Shown here in pieces: positions 1 through 7,128 of a stretch of DNA of 10,447 nucleotides. The notes under the pieces were generated by a model. The model made no database searches. It had not been told where the DNA came from and was given only the letters and a program-made list of their open reading frames with translations. Origin of the DNA: JAZKFP01 sp040386355 (GTDB taxonomy: Bacteria; Pseudomonadota; Gammaproteobacteria; Pseudomonadales; UBA6940); NCBI GenBank assembly GCA_040386355.1, contig JAZKFP010000300.1:1-10447 (forward strand). The letters run 5' to 3'. The translations under genes and the position numbers were made by a program. Numbering within the stretch: the stretch's first letter is position 1; each line of letters opens with the position of its first letter.

Positions 1-260
1 ATTTCGGTATGGGATATGCGCCCATAAAAATGCTTACTGATTTACCTTTATCCATAGTGAAATTACCCAACCGTCAGACTTCATCTATTAAGTTTCAAGA
101 ACATTATCACAGTGTAATAACGCATCTTACTCAACTTGTACATGAGATTGGGTTAAAAGTTTGGATGGACCAAATTAATAATCAGGATGATTTTGATCAA
201 TTAAATGCATTGAAAATTGATTTTATGCAAGGACAATATTTTCGACAGCTTCCTACTTAA
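1..260 (+). CDS. C-terminal end of an EAL-domain protein (partial, probably degenerate)
   Basis: The reading frame is open from the first complete codon (TTC at 3-5) to a TAA at 258-260, so the gene begins left of the window. The visible 86 residues follow the end of an EAL (cyclic-di-GMP phosphodiesterase) domain. FGMGYAPIKMLTDLPLSIVKL matches the usual DFGxGYSSLxxLxxLPxDxLKID region, and DFMQGQYFRQLP matches the closing DxxQGYxFxxPLP. Residues normally needed for catalysis look lost: KID has become KLP, and the AEGVE motif reads MDQIN. From family knowledge such domains usually act as c-di-GMP sensors or protein-interaction modules, so I infer an inactive phosphodiesterase. Upstream domains (GGDEF, PAS, receiver) cannot be seen. 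The next gene lies 202 bp away behind its own ribosome binding site. Confidence 0.8.
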   Translation, partial: FGMGYAPIKMLTDLPLSIVKLPNRQTSSIKFQEHYHSVITHLTQLVHEIGLKVWMDQINNQDDFDQLNALKIDFMQGQYFRQLPT

Positions 261-462
261 TTAAAACATTTAAAATTTATAGTCGGAATAAAACTGCTTC
301 TTATTACAAAATTACTACTTAAATATCAATAATTTTTCATTCAAGAAAATTATCAAAGTTATAACTAGCGTTATATTGGTTACTTCAGCTATTTTCCAAT
401 AAAATCCTTACGTTTCACTTAATTCATAAAATTTCATTTCGATTAGTAATCAGGAGAGATGT

Positions 463-1110
463 ATGGGCGGGTCGTGTGAAGCAGTATCAGCAGACGTTAA
501 ATCTTACGGTTGTGGAACTGAAGTAAATTCTTGTGCTAAGACATCGTCTACTGAAGATACGAACGATTTTAATGATTTAGTAGATGATCCAGTAACCCCG
601 CCTCCAGTAGGTTATCCACCAGTTGCTGGACCTGCTCCAGGTGCAGGTGGTACACCTGGAGCAGGAACTGGTGGTGTAACAACCGGCCTACCAGGTTTAA
701 TTTTTAATCAATATTTACCTGATAATTACGACGGAGCTTCTGCTGATATTCAGGCAGGTGGATTTGAGGCGATGTATATTGTCTCTGATGCCTCACTAGC
801 AAATTTTGGTAATCGGGCTGATCCAATGCTTGCGCTAGCGGAAGCAGGTTCTGATGCGTCAAAACTTACTCATTCTATGGCAGGTGTTGAAGCGCCACAC
901 ACTCGAGGCGTTCAACAGCAATTTGCGGGTGGAGAAGCGGTGTACACCACTACGAGAAGCAGCGCAGGAGAAGTGCATTTACTATTTCTTTCGGAAAATT
1001 CTCCCGGTTCTTTAAGTAATTCTCCAGAAGTTGCCAATTTTTTTAACACTATGAAATCAACTTCGTGGGATTCAATCCCAACCGTAACTGCAAGAAATAA
1101 TTTTGCTTAA
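463..1110 (+). CDS. Hypothetical protein with Pro/Gly-rich linker, 215 aa
   Basis: I do not recognise this protein. The start is well supported: AGGAG at 452-456 lies 6 bases before the ATG. There is no hydrophobic signal peptide or membrane segment. Residues 1-42 are acidic, with three cysteines (5, 17, 24). Residues 43-79 form a low-complexity Pro/Gly linker (TPPPVGYPPVAGPAPGAGG and on). Residues 80-215 look like a compact alpha/beta domain (FEAMYIVSDASLANFGNRADP, then VHLLFLSEN) followed by a polar tail. The layout, short N-terminal segment, flexible linker, globular domain, would suit a surface-exposed, secreted or structural protein, but nothing shows export. It precedes the exeA-like gene by 230 bp with a hairpin between, so it is probably transcribed alone. 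The AT-rich codon use fits its neighbours. The reading frame is likely real; the function is unknown. Confidence 0.72.
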   Translation: MGGSCEAVSADVKSYGCGTEVNSCAKTSSTEDTNDFNDLVDDPVTPPPVGYPPVAGPAPGAGGTPGAGTGGVTTGLPGLIFNQYLPDNYDGASADIQAGGFEAMYIVSDASLANFGNRADPMLALAEAGSDASKLTHSMAGVEAPHTRGVQQQFAGGEAVYTTTRSSAGEVHLLFLSENSPGSLSNSPEVANFFNTMKSTSWDSIPTVTARNNFA

Positions 1111-1120
1111 TAAATTTTTT

Positions 1121-1152
1121 CTGGAGTTTTAAATGATTTTTTAAAGCTCCAG
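1121..1152 (+). terminator. Hairpin after the hypothetical gene, probable terminator
   Basis: Thirteen bases at 1121-1133 (CTGGAGTTTTAAA) pair with 1140-1152 (TTTAAAGCTCCAG) around a 6-base loop. The one non-Watson-Crick pair is a G-U wobble in the plus-strand RNA, so the stem is complete in the direction of the upstream gene. It begins 10 bases after that gene's stop codon. The following tract, CTTTATC, is a weak U-run, so termination may be partial. Confidence 0.5.
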
Positions 1153-1340
1153 CTTTATCGATACTCTATCTTTTAAATTAACCTCGCTTTGTTTTCCGTA
1201 TTTATCTCGATACATACCTTAGTTATTGACTCTCAGATCGCATGTAGTGCTTTAGAACTACCCTACAACTAACTCGTATACCGTGCGATAATCTAAAACT
1301 ATAAAGTTTTAATAGCCCTCATTGAATTGGATTTCACTAC

Positions 1341-2507
1341 ATGTATTTAGATTTTTTCGGATTTAAAGAACCGCCGTTCTCTATTTCACCGAATCCGAAA
1401 TATTTATTTATGAGTCGTCAACATCAAGATGCATTGGCACATCTACTATATTCTCTGGAAACCAGCGGAGGATTTGTACTATTAACCGGAGAAGTTGGAA
1501 CTGGAAAAACGACAATCACTCGCTGTTTTTTAGAAAAAGTACCAGACAACGCACAGATCGCTTATGTGATGCATCCAAAATTAAGTGCTGTTGATTTGCT
1601 AGCAACCATTTGTGATGAGTTATCTATTCCGTATCGTCGTAGTCAAGATGATTTAAAGTGGTTAATTGATTCAATACATCGTCATTTACTTCATAATTTT
1701 TCATTAGGGCGTCGCACCATACTAATTATTGATGAAGCACAGAATTTGTCGATTTCAGTGTTAGAGCAAATTCGTTTGTTAACTAATTTAGAAACGGACG
1801 AAGCAAAGCTAATGAACATTATTCTAATTGGTCAACCTGAATTAAGGGAAATTTTTGTTAAACCACAATTGCGACAACTCAATCAAAGAATTACGGCACG
1901 TTGTCATTTGCATAATTTAAATTTAAATGACACATGGGAATATATTCAACATCGTTTAAAAATTGCTGGTGCTATTTCGAATCCTTTTACTTTTAACGTG
2001 GCAAAAATGATCCATCGTTTAACAGGGGGCGTACCACGTCTAATGAATGTCATTTGTGATCGTGCATTGTTAGGGGCGTACGCTTCTGAATCACGTCAGG
2101 TCACGCCGGCAGTATTGAAAAAATCTGCTTTTGAAGTGTTAGATGAGGAAGCTAGTCAATCTGGTTCTGTAAAAAGATCAACAGGTGATAGCAGTTGGGT
2201 TGGATTGGTTTTAGTAATAATACTGTTAACCTTTTTTGTTGGAGTAGCTTGGTTAAAAACAAATCCCAACACTGCATCCCTACCGTTAAATAAAACAGAA
2301 CAAAAATCTATTGAAAAAGAATTATCGCCTCATACTAAAAAAGAAAATAATGTGCCGACTCGCTCTGTCAGAGATGAGCTTATTAATCGTTTGAAAAAAC
2401 CTGTGTCAAATATAAAAAATCCTTCTGAAAATGTTCGACCCTTGTTTCAACCTGTTACCGACCAAGCTATTTCATTTTTATTAATTCAAGAAACGATTAA
2501 ATCGTAA
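1341..2507 (+). CDS. exeA: ExeA/GspA-like AAA+ ATPase, short form without peptidoglycan-binding domain
   Basis: The protein opens with MYLDFFGFKEPPFSISPNP, the standard start of the ExeA/GspA family. It has an AAA+ core: Walker A GEVGTGKTT (50-58), Walker B TILIIDEAQN (126-135), a sensor-1-like strand MNIILIGQPEL (158-168) and GGVPRLMN (229-236). One membrane helix lies at about 286-305, followed by a polar Lys-rich tail of about 80 residues. In Aeromonas, ExeA works with ExeB to bind and remodel peptidoglycan so that the type II secretin can assemble. The family's periplasmic peptidoglycan-binding domain is missing here; ExeA is about 547 residues and this protein is 388. I see no frameshifted remainder after the stop. 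The Shine-Dalgarno signal is weak (GGA, 9 bases before ATG). gspB follows 137 bp downstream; no other type II secretion gene is in the window. Confidence 0.88.
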   Translation: MYLDFFGFKEPPFSISPNPKYLFMSRQHQDALAHLLYSLETSGGFVLLTGEVGTGKTTITRCFLEKVPDNAQIAYVMHPKLSAVDLLATICDELSIPYRRSQDDLKWLIDSIHRHLLHNFSLGRRTILIIDEAQNLSISVLEQIRLLTNLETDEAKLMNIILIGQPELREIFVKPQLRQLNQRITARCHLHNLNLNDTWEYIQHRLKIAGAISNPFTFNVAKMIHRLTGGVPRLMNVICDRALLGAYASESRQVTPAVLKKSAFEVLDEEASQSGSVKRSTGDSSWVGLVLVIILLTFFVGVAWLKTNPNTASLPLNKTEQKSIEKELSPHTKKENNVPTRSVRDELINRLKKPVSNIKNPSENVRPLFQPVTDQAISFLLIQETIKS

Positions 2508-2644
2508 CTTAAAGGAATTTTGGCCTAAATTAATGCATCAAAATATGGAGTTTAAATCATCATAATCAAATGCAGCGTCATGCCATTAGTTGTCATGCAG
2601 GAAAATTTTCTTGCAAGAATTTCAATTAGGGAAAATTGAAAGTT

Positions 2645-3286
2645 ATGTCTTATATTCTTGACGCATTAAAAAAATCTGAACGGGATCGACAACGTCGCCA
2701 AGATCCTACTATGCCTGTGTGGCAGCCTGAAGCTGCACCTGCAAAATCATATGCTAAATTATTGTGGATATTGGGAGCGATTGCTTTAGTTAATATTATC
2801 TGTGTCGGTGTCCTGGTCGTTGTCATGATGGATCGAGATGATTCATCTAAAGAACAAGTCTCATCAACATCGGTTTCACCCGCGGCCTCTGCTGCTACAG
2901 ACCCATCTAGCGTAAGCACGCCTGCACCAGTACAAGTCGCTGAACCCAAAACTTCGGAAAATATTCCTGAGGGTTATGAATTAATTTCTCCAGGAACAAC
3001 ACCGACTGTTAGTGAACGAGTGCTACCTCCGCCCAGTAATATTATGAGCCTTGTCGATTTACCACCGATGATTTTGCAAGAATTACCACGCTTTCAATTT
3101 AGTTCGCATCTATATACTGACAATCCATTATTGCGATCAATAGAAATGAATGGAGAAAAATTAGGTGAGGGCGCCACATCAAAAGACGGATTAGTAGTGG
3201 AGCAAATTGATTTACGATCCATTGTACTAAATCATCGCGGCTATTTTTTTAGAGTTGATATTGATGAATATTGGGTGGATTCTTAA
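2645..3286 (+). CDS. gspB: GspB, partner of ExeA in secretin assembly
   Basis: I chose the ATG at 2645 because it gives the family start MSYILDALKKSERDRQ. An in-frame TTG at 2636 would add only three residues. AGGGA at 2628-2632 is 12 bases from the ATG, longer than ideal, so TTG initiation is not excluded. Order in the 213-residue protein: a short basic cytoplasmic segment, one membrane helix at about 38-62, a Ser/Pro/Ala-rich periplasmic linker (about 68-147), and a C-terminal GspB domain (about 148-210; SSHLYTDNPLLRSIEMNG then LGEG). This is a single-pass inner-membrane protein that family knowledge places with ExeA/GspA, helping the secretin insert through peptidoglycan. Since ExeA here lacks its own wall-binding domain, GspB may carry more of the periplasmic role, which is inference. 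A terminator follows. Confidence 0.88.
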   Translation: MSYILDALKKSERDRQRRQDPTMPVWQPEAAPAKSYAKLLWILGAIALVNIICVGVLVVVMMDRDDSSKEQVSSTSVSPAASAATDPSSVSTPAPVQVAEPKTSENIPEGYELISPGTTPTVSERVLPPPSNIMSLVDLPPMILQELPRFQFSSHLYTDNPLLRSIEMNGEKLGEGATSKDGLVVEQIDLRSIVLNHRGYFFRVDIDEYWVDS

Positions 3287-3333
3287 ATGTAAAGGCGTTT
3301 GCTCCACGCACAGATTAATTTACAAGCAAATAT

Positions 3334-3370
3334 AAAAATTTCAGCTCGTTCAAAAAGCTGAGGTTTTTTT
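3334..3370 (+). terminator. Rho-independent terminator of exeA-gspB
   Basis: The core stem TCAGCT (3341-3346) / AGCTGA (3356-3361) is extended outward by two U-G wobbles and five A-U pairs (3334-3340 with 3362-3368). It runs into seven T (3364-3370). The wobbles pair only in plus-strand RNA, which matches gspB ending 47 bp upstream. Confidence 0.78.
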
Positions 3371-3437
3371 ATTTTAAAATCAACGGAAATTTTAATTGTT
3401 GTTGAAAATAAACTACAAGGTGGCGGGCAACCAACTC

Positions 3438-3457
3438 GGGCGAAAAATGTTTCGCCC
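3438..3457. repeat. REP-like hairpin, diverged copy
   Basis: GGGCGAAA (3438-3445) and TTTCGCCC (3450-3457) form a perfect 8-bp stem with a 4-base loop. The layout matches the hairpins at 7057-7081 and 7129-7153 (8-bp stem opening GGGCGAA, 4-base loop), so it is probably a diverged member of the same extragenic family. It lies between the two converging terminators. Confidence 0.5.
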
Positions 3458-3536
3458 ATAACAAGAGTGAAGCCTATTAAAAATATATTATTAACGACAA
3501 AAAAATGAATTTTAATTAATACATACTATTGATATA

Positions 3537-3572
3537 AAAAAACCCCAATCTTTAAAAGGACTGAGGTTTTTT
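3537..3572 (-). terminator. Rho-independent terminator of the cyclophilin gene
   Basis: In minus-strand RNA, the 14 bases at 3559-3572 pair completely with 3537-3550 around an 8-base loop, using two G-U wobbles, and the hairpin ends in a U-run. In plus-strand RNA the same two positions are A-C mismatches, so the signal is directional. It starts 14 bp past the isomerase stop codon. Confidence 0.8.
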
Positions 3573-3585
3573 ATTAATAAACACA

Positions 3586-4278
3586 TTACTCACGAATCTT
3601 CGCATCCAAAACCACAATCGGTTTAATCGGCACATTTTGATGCATACCTTGTCGATTGGTTGGAACTGCAGCAATGCTATCTACTACATTCATTCCTTCA
3701 ATAACTTCACCAAATACCGCATATCCTGCTGAACCCGAATTTGGATCCAACGATGAGTTATCCACCAAATTAATAAAGAATTGCGAGGTAGCACTATTCG
3801 GTAATGAAGTTCGAGCCATTGACAATGTACCGCGTTTATTCTGCGGGCCGGTTTTAGCTTCGTTAATAATGGGGTCTTTGGTTTCTTTGCGTTCCAAATC
3901 TGCAGTATGACCGCCACCTTGAATTACAAATCCAGGTACTACGCGGTGAAAAACCGTATCTTTAAAAAATCCAGATTTAACGTATTGAATAAAATTTTCT
4001 GTAGTAACCGGTACTTGTTTGTCATACAAACGAATCACAATGTCGCCCATTGATGTTTTAAATTCAACAGTGGTTGATTCTGGTTTAGTTAGTTTATCCA
4101 TCGGTGTCGTTAACTCCTCGGCAAAAATATGAGACGTTGCAATAAGACAAAATAGAGAGGCAATAAAAGCCATGCTGCGCGTTAACCATCGAGCACGTCG
4201 AGTGTTTCTTTTCTCTTTTCGATAAGCGCCAATTGTAAGGGGAAATGAGCGCAAAAGCTGCGTTCTATTAAGTTTCAT
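3586..4278 (-). CDS. Periplasmic cyclophilin-type peptidyl-prolyl cis-trans isomerase
   Basis: Residues about 70-228 form a complete bacterial cyclophilin domain that catalyses proline cis-trans isomerisation during protein folding. Visible active-site residues are FHRVVPGFVIQGG (110-122; Arg112, Phe117, Gln120 by family analogy) and SQFF (165-168). The Trp used by human CypA to bind cyclosporin is not evident, as is usual in bacterial forms. A hydrophobic segment (37-49, MAFIASLFCLIATS) followed by HIFA and then EE looks like a cleavable signal peptide, so the enzyme is probably periplasmic. The n-region is unusually long and basic: 35 residues precede the in-frame Met36 at 4173. The upstream start is preferred weakly, for a GGA about 8 bases before it; Met36 has no visible ribosome binding site. 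It is a single-gene unit with its own terminator. PpiA versus PpiB assignment is not attempted. Confidence 0.9.
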   Translation of the reverse strand: MKLNRTQLLRSFPLTIGAYRKEKRNTRRARWLTRSMAFIASLFCLIATSHIFAEELTTPMDKLTKPESTTVEFKTSMGDIVIRLYDKQVPVTTENFIQYVKSGFFKDTVFHRVVPGFVIQGGGHTADLERKETKDPIINEAKTGPQNKRGTLSMARTSLPNSATSQFFINLVDNSSLDPNSGSAGYAVFGEVIEGMNVVDSIAAVPTNRQGMHQNVPIKPIVVLDAKIRE

Positions 4279-4691
4279 GCTGTATCCAAATCAAATTAAT
4301 TAAACAAAAGGAGGGCAAAGTTTGACCGTCTTACTAGGAGAAGTTCCGTTGAAACTCCCAAGCGAGGTGCAAAGAGCTGGGAATAATACGTGGATAGATT
4401 GCAGCTCACAATGATGTGAATTTGAAGTTTTTAAATTAAGAGTGATTAGATTTCGGAATAATCTAGCAAGAAGCAAATCAGTAACCTGGAAAGTTGGATA
4501 AGACCAACTTTCTGAAGTAAATAAATCAAGAAAGGAAATTTACATGCGACTACTTTAAATGCGACTAGATAGGTGGACAATTAAGTTGGAAGTCTATTTT
4601 GCACCTGCGAGAGAAAAAGTCAATACGACTTTTTTGGCGCAATAGTATTCGCCGAAAACTACGGAGTCAATGCATAATCTAAAAGTGATTT
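4279..4691. other. 413-bp intergenic stretch between dprE2-like and cyclophilin genes
   Basis: I find no credible gene here. It holds a perfect 9-bp hairpin (4489-4497 with 4504-4512, loop ATAAGA) with no T-run on either side, a possible terminator at 4614-4635, and a direct repeat ATGCGACTA at 4544-4552 and 4559-4567. A strong-looking AAAGGA before the first ATGCGACTA leads only to a four-codon reading frame. The cyclophilin promoter should lie at the left end, but no clear -35/-10 pair is visible. Confidence 0.6.
4614..4635 (-). terminator. Weak hairpin, possible terminator of the dprE cluster
   Basis: AAAAAGTC (4614-4621) pairs with GACTTTTT (4627-4634) around a 5-base loop, and the minus-strand copy ends in a U-run. 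It lies 57-78 bp past the dprE2-like stop. The stem has only three G-C or C-G pairs, so it is weak; nothing better terminates the cluster. Confidence 0.35.
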
Positions 4692-5474
4692 CTACAACGA
4701 TAATTTTTTAAATATCGCTTCAGGAATATGCTGAATGATCAGCATAATGAATTGCCAAAACCATGGTGTATAAATCGTATTGCGTTTTTTATCCATTGCC
4801 TTGGTAATATCAGCGCCAACTTTTTGCGGCGTTGCCCATAATCCAGATTTTGGAAATTCTGCAGTCATCGGCGTATCAACAAACCCAGGTTTAATGGTTA
4901 AAACGTGTACACCGTCGTTAAGTAATCGATTGCGTAAACCTTCACAAAAGCGTGTTAAAAATCCTTTGCTGGCACCGTAAATATAATTACTTTTACGACC
5001 GCGATCTCCAGCAACTGAAGAAATTACCGCCAATAATCCACGTTTTTGTACGACCATTTTTGGCGCAATTAACGTCAATAATCGAATTGTACTAAGTGCA
5101 TTATCTTGAATGCATTGCATGGTTGCTTCAACGGAATCTTCAATATCTTTTTGATTGGGCAATGTTCCATGCGCAAATAAAACACGATCAATAATTCCTA
5201 ATTCAAAAATAGAATTAATCACATGTTGATGTGCAGAATTATCATTTAAATCACAAATAAAAGTTTTTAAATCTTTACTGCCACGAATGCGTAAATCTTG
5301 CGCGAGCACTTCTATTTTTTCAGGACTACGTCCAATTAATGCAATGCGATACCCACGCTCGGCGTGAATTTTTGCAACTTCATACGCAATAGCAGAGGTT
5401 GCACCAAAAATTACTACCCACGCTTGAGTGGAATTATTTTCAATATTCATAGTTGTATTCATTGTTGTGTTCAT
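4692..5474 (-). CDS. dprE2: DprE2-like decaprenylphosphoryl-2-keto-ribose reductase (SDR family)
   Basis: This is a 260-residue short-chain dehydrogenase/reductase. The NAD(P)-binding turn is GATSAIA (24-30), the adenine-ring Asp motif is DLN (75-77), the active-site residues are Asn125, Ser152/153 and YGASK (166-170), and KPGFVDT follows at 195. The C-terminal end HIPEAIFKKLSL resembles mycobacterial DprE2, which ends HIPRSIFRKLPI as I recall it, so the call goes beyond generic SDR. The predicted reaction is NAD(P)H reduction of polyprenylphosphoryl-2-keto-erythro-pentofuranose to the D-arabinofuranose donor, the second half of the epimerisation begun by DprE1. It starts 9 bp after the dprE1-like stop, suggesting translational coupling. 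The N-terminus MNTTMNTTMN comes from a 12-base tandem repeat and offers three in-frame ATGs (5474, 5462, 5450); none has a good Shine-Dalgarno signal, so the exact start is uncertain. Confidence 0.85.
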   Translation of the reverse strand: MNTTMNTTMNIENNSTQAWVVIFGATSAIAYEVAKIHAERGYRIALIGRSPEKIEVLAQDLRIRGSKDLKTFICDLNDNSAHQHVINSIFELGIIDRVLFAHGTLPNQKDIEDSVEATMQCIQDNALSTIRLLTLIAPKMVVQKRGLLAVISSVAGDRGRKSNYIYGASKGFLTRFCEGLRNRLLNDGVHVLTIKPGFVDTPMTAEFPKSGLWATPQKVGADITKAMDKKRNTIYTPWFWQFIMLIIQHIPEAIFKKLSL

Positions 5475-5483
5475 AAAAAGAAA

Positions 5484-6797
5484 TCACTCTAACATGCGTT
5501 GCCAAAAACTGGAGGAAAATGCAGGGTCGATAAATTTTTGCCAAGCCTGCCATTTTGGAAAATACTGTCGAAAATGTTGTGCAGACATGCGCGCATCTTT
5601 TGCAGGATACACCGCGCCTTGTGCTTCGCTCACAATGGCATCAAATCGAGACAACAATCGTAATGTTGATTGACCTTGATTTGCAAAATCTAATGCAAAG
5701 GTGTAACCCGGACGTGGAAACGACATCATGCCTAACGATTTAATATTTCCAAATTCTTTTAACACGGTTAAAAACGAACCAGTTTTACTGTGTGCCACGC
5801 TTTCAATTAAAGAGCGCATTGCTTCTTTATTTTCTTTTGGAATTACACATTGATATTGTAAAAATCCACGACTGCCATACATTTTATTCCACTGTCCAAT
5901 ACCATCAAGGGGATAAAAATAATTACGATAATGTTGAGGCTGATTTACAATCCGCTGTTGTTGACGTGCATAATACAAGGTATTAAATGCTCGAACCGTA
6001 AATGCGTTGAGCGCAAAATTTGGAAAGGTAAAAGGTAAATTAAACCCCGGTTGTTTATTAATTTTAACGTCGTCATGTACACCCACTTCACTGTGATGCG
6101 CCGCTAAAAAAATACCGCGACCTAAATTATGCCCAGTAGCACACGCATCTACCCACGCAACCGTGTATTCGTGCGATTTAGAATAACTATCCGACAACGC
6201 ACAAAATTCATCAAAATTAGAGTATTTAATACTCGTAACATCCATCCATGGGCTATGAATAGATTTTAATTTAATCGTAACGCTAACAATTAATCCGGTT
6301 AAACCAAGGCCACCGACTGTTGCTGCAAACCATTCGCTATTTTCAGTACGCGAACAATGTAAAGTTTCGCCGTTCGAACGCAGTAACGTAAATTCAAGAA
6401 TATGATGACCAAAATTACCGGCACGGTGATGATTTTTACCATGCACATCATTCGCAATTGCACCGCCCAATGTCACAAATTGCGATCCAGGTGTGACGGG
6501 TAAAAACCACCCTTTAGGAACGGCAAATTCTAAAATATCGCGCAGCGATAATCCGGCTTCTGCAGTTAAAATGCCGTTTTCTTTATCAAAATGAATGAGT
6601 CGATTTAAATTTGAACAATCTAATAATGTGCCGTGTTGCAATAAACACGAATCACCGTAACTACGGCCTAAACCATAAGGCAAAACTTTAAGATCTGGAA
6701 ATGAAATCTGGTGACGCCATTGCAGTTTTTGACGTGGTTGATGCCATTTAAAATAGCGCCCCCAAGAGGGGGCGGGTGTCTGATCCGCTTTATCCAT
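5484..6797 (-). CDS. dprE1: DprE1-like decaprenylphosphoryl-ribose 2'-oxidase, FAD-dependent
   Basis: The 437-residue protein matches the DprE1 layout: an N-terminal FAD-binding (FAD_binding_4) domain and a C-terminal ALO-type substrate domain. Family landmarks are YGLGRSYGDS (41-50), TPGSQFVTLGGAIANDVHGK with NHH following (102-124, His119), GFLQYQCVIP (311-320) and VYPAKDAR (396-403, Lys400). All match M. tuberculosis DprE1 as I recall it. It would oxidise C2' of polyprenylphosphoryl-ribose, passing the keto intermediate to the DprE2-like enzyme encoded 9 bp downstream. At the position of benzothiazinone-reactive Cys387 (mycobacterial GWNICVDF) this protein reads GYTFALDF, giving Ala368. 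The start has AGG 7 bases upstream and MDKADQ as first residues. A repeated palindromic element ends 19 bp before the ATG, inside the expected leader. Confidence 0.9.
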   Translation of the reverse strand: MDKADQTPAPSWGRYFKWHQPRQKLQWRHQISFPDLKVLPYGLGRSYGDSCLLQHGTLLDCSNLNRLIHFDKENGILTAEAGLSLRDILEFAVPKGWFLPVTPGSQFVTLGGAIANDVHGKNHHRAGNFGHHILEFTLLRSNGETLHCSRTENSEWFAATVGGLGLTGLIVSVTIKLKSIHSPWMDVTSIKYSNFDEFCALSDSYSKSHEYTVAWVDACATGHNLGRGIFLAAHHSEVGVHDDVKINKQPGFNLPFTFPNFALNAFTVRAFNTLYYARQQQRIVNQPQHYRNYFYPLDGIGQWNKMYGSRGFLQYQCVIPKENKEAMRSLIESVAHSKTGSFLTVLKEFGNIKSLGMMSFPRPGYTFALDFANQGQSTLRLLSRFDAIVSEAQGAVYPAKDARMSAQHFRQYFPKWQAWQKFIDPAFSSSFWQRMLE

Positions 6798-6816
6798 TAT
6801 GAAACCTGTACCTTCC

Positions 6817-6921
6817 GAAAAATGTCTTCCAGGTTGTTGGAGAGTTCGTTCGCCTGCTCACATATTTAACAATATGCTCCGCGGTCTCACTCGCACTCCG
6901 CCTACTGGAAGTTCATTTTTC
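6817..6921 (-). repeat. Structured palindromic element, copy B
   Basis: Read on the minus strand, it matches copy A (8716-8857) in its reading direction. It has a 35-base block at 6910-6876 (31/35 identical, starting TTCCAGTAGGCG and ending CCGCGGAGC), GTGAGCAGGCGA at 6861-6850 (12/12), a 10-base spacer of the same length but different sequence, and CAACAACCTG at 6839-6830 (10/10). The outer stem is GAAAAATG/CATTTTTC plus TTCCAG/CTGGAA. The inner hairpin is CATATT/AATATG with loop GTTA. The left end lies 19 bp before the dprE1-like ATG. The class (mobile miniature palindrome or structured RNA) is open. Confidence 0.8.
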
Positions 6922-7056
6922 ATTTGGTAAATCCAGTTAATGTGAATTTCGATTAAATTTAAAAATCAATTAAATATAAATACTAATGTAGCGAACGTAG
7001 ATGAGATTTCCTAAATTACTTTCTAATGGTTAATTAGAGATAGGTAGCGTTCAACA

Positions 7057-7081
7057 CGGGCGAATGATTATTCGCCCCTAC
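7057..7081. repeat. REP-like palindrome, left copy of an exact inverted pair
   Basis: The core GGGCGAAT, loop GATT, ATTCGCCC is a perfect 8-bp stem. The whole 25 bases are the exact reverse complement of 7129-7153; identity stops abruptly on both sides. Two mirrored hairpins separated by 47 bp resemble the paired REP (BIME-type) arrangement known in enterobacteria. Confidence 0.8.
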
Positions 7082-7128
7082 AAACAATCATCACTTTCCT
7101 AAAAATACCTAAATTTTTAACGGTTACC

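Noticed and set aside
1226..1258. TTGACT-based promoter for exeA
   Set aside because: The -35 is good, but at 16-18 base spacing there is no acceptable -10; the nearest AT-rich hexamer is too far away.
2597..2616. Near-perfect palindrome between exeA and gspB as a terminator
   Set aside because: TGCAGGAAAA/TTTTCTTGCA has no room for a loop without breaking pairs and no T-run; it is probably an AT-rich coincidence.
2650..2949. Minus-strand frame inside gspB
   Set aside because: It is antisense to gspB, whose start, membrane helix and C-terminal domain are all recognisable.
4559..4645. Small plus-strand reading frame beginning MRLDRWTIKLEV
   Set aside because: It has fewer than 30 codons, no ribosome binding site at usable spacing and no sign of conservation; it overlaps the possible terminator at 4614-4635.
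4636..4653. GGCG...CGCC near-palindrome as another REP-like copy
   Set aside because: Only about 13 of 18 positions match the family core and the inner stem is broken by an offset; too weak to count.
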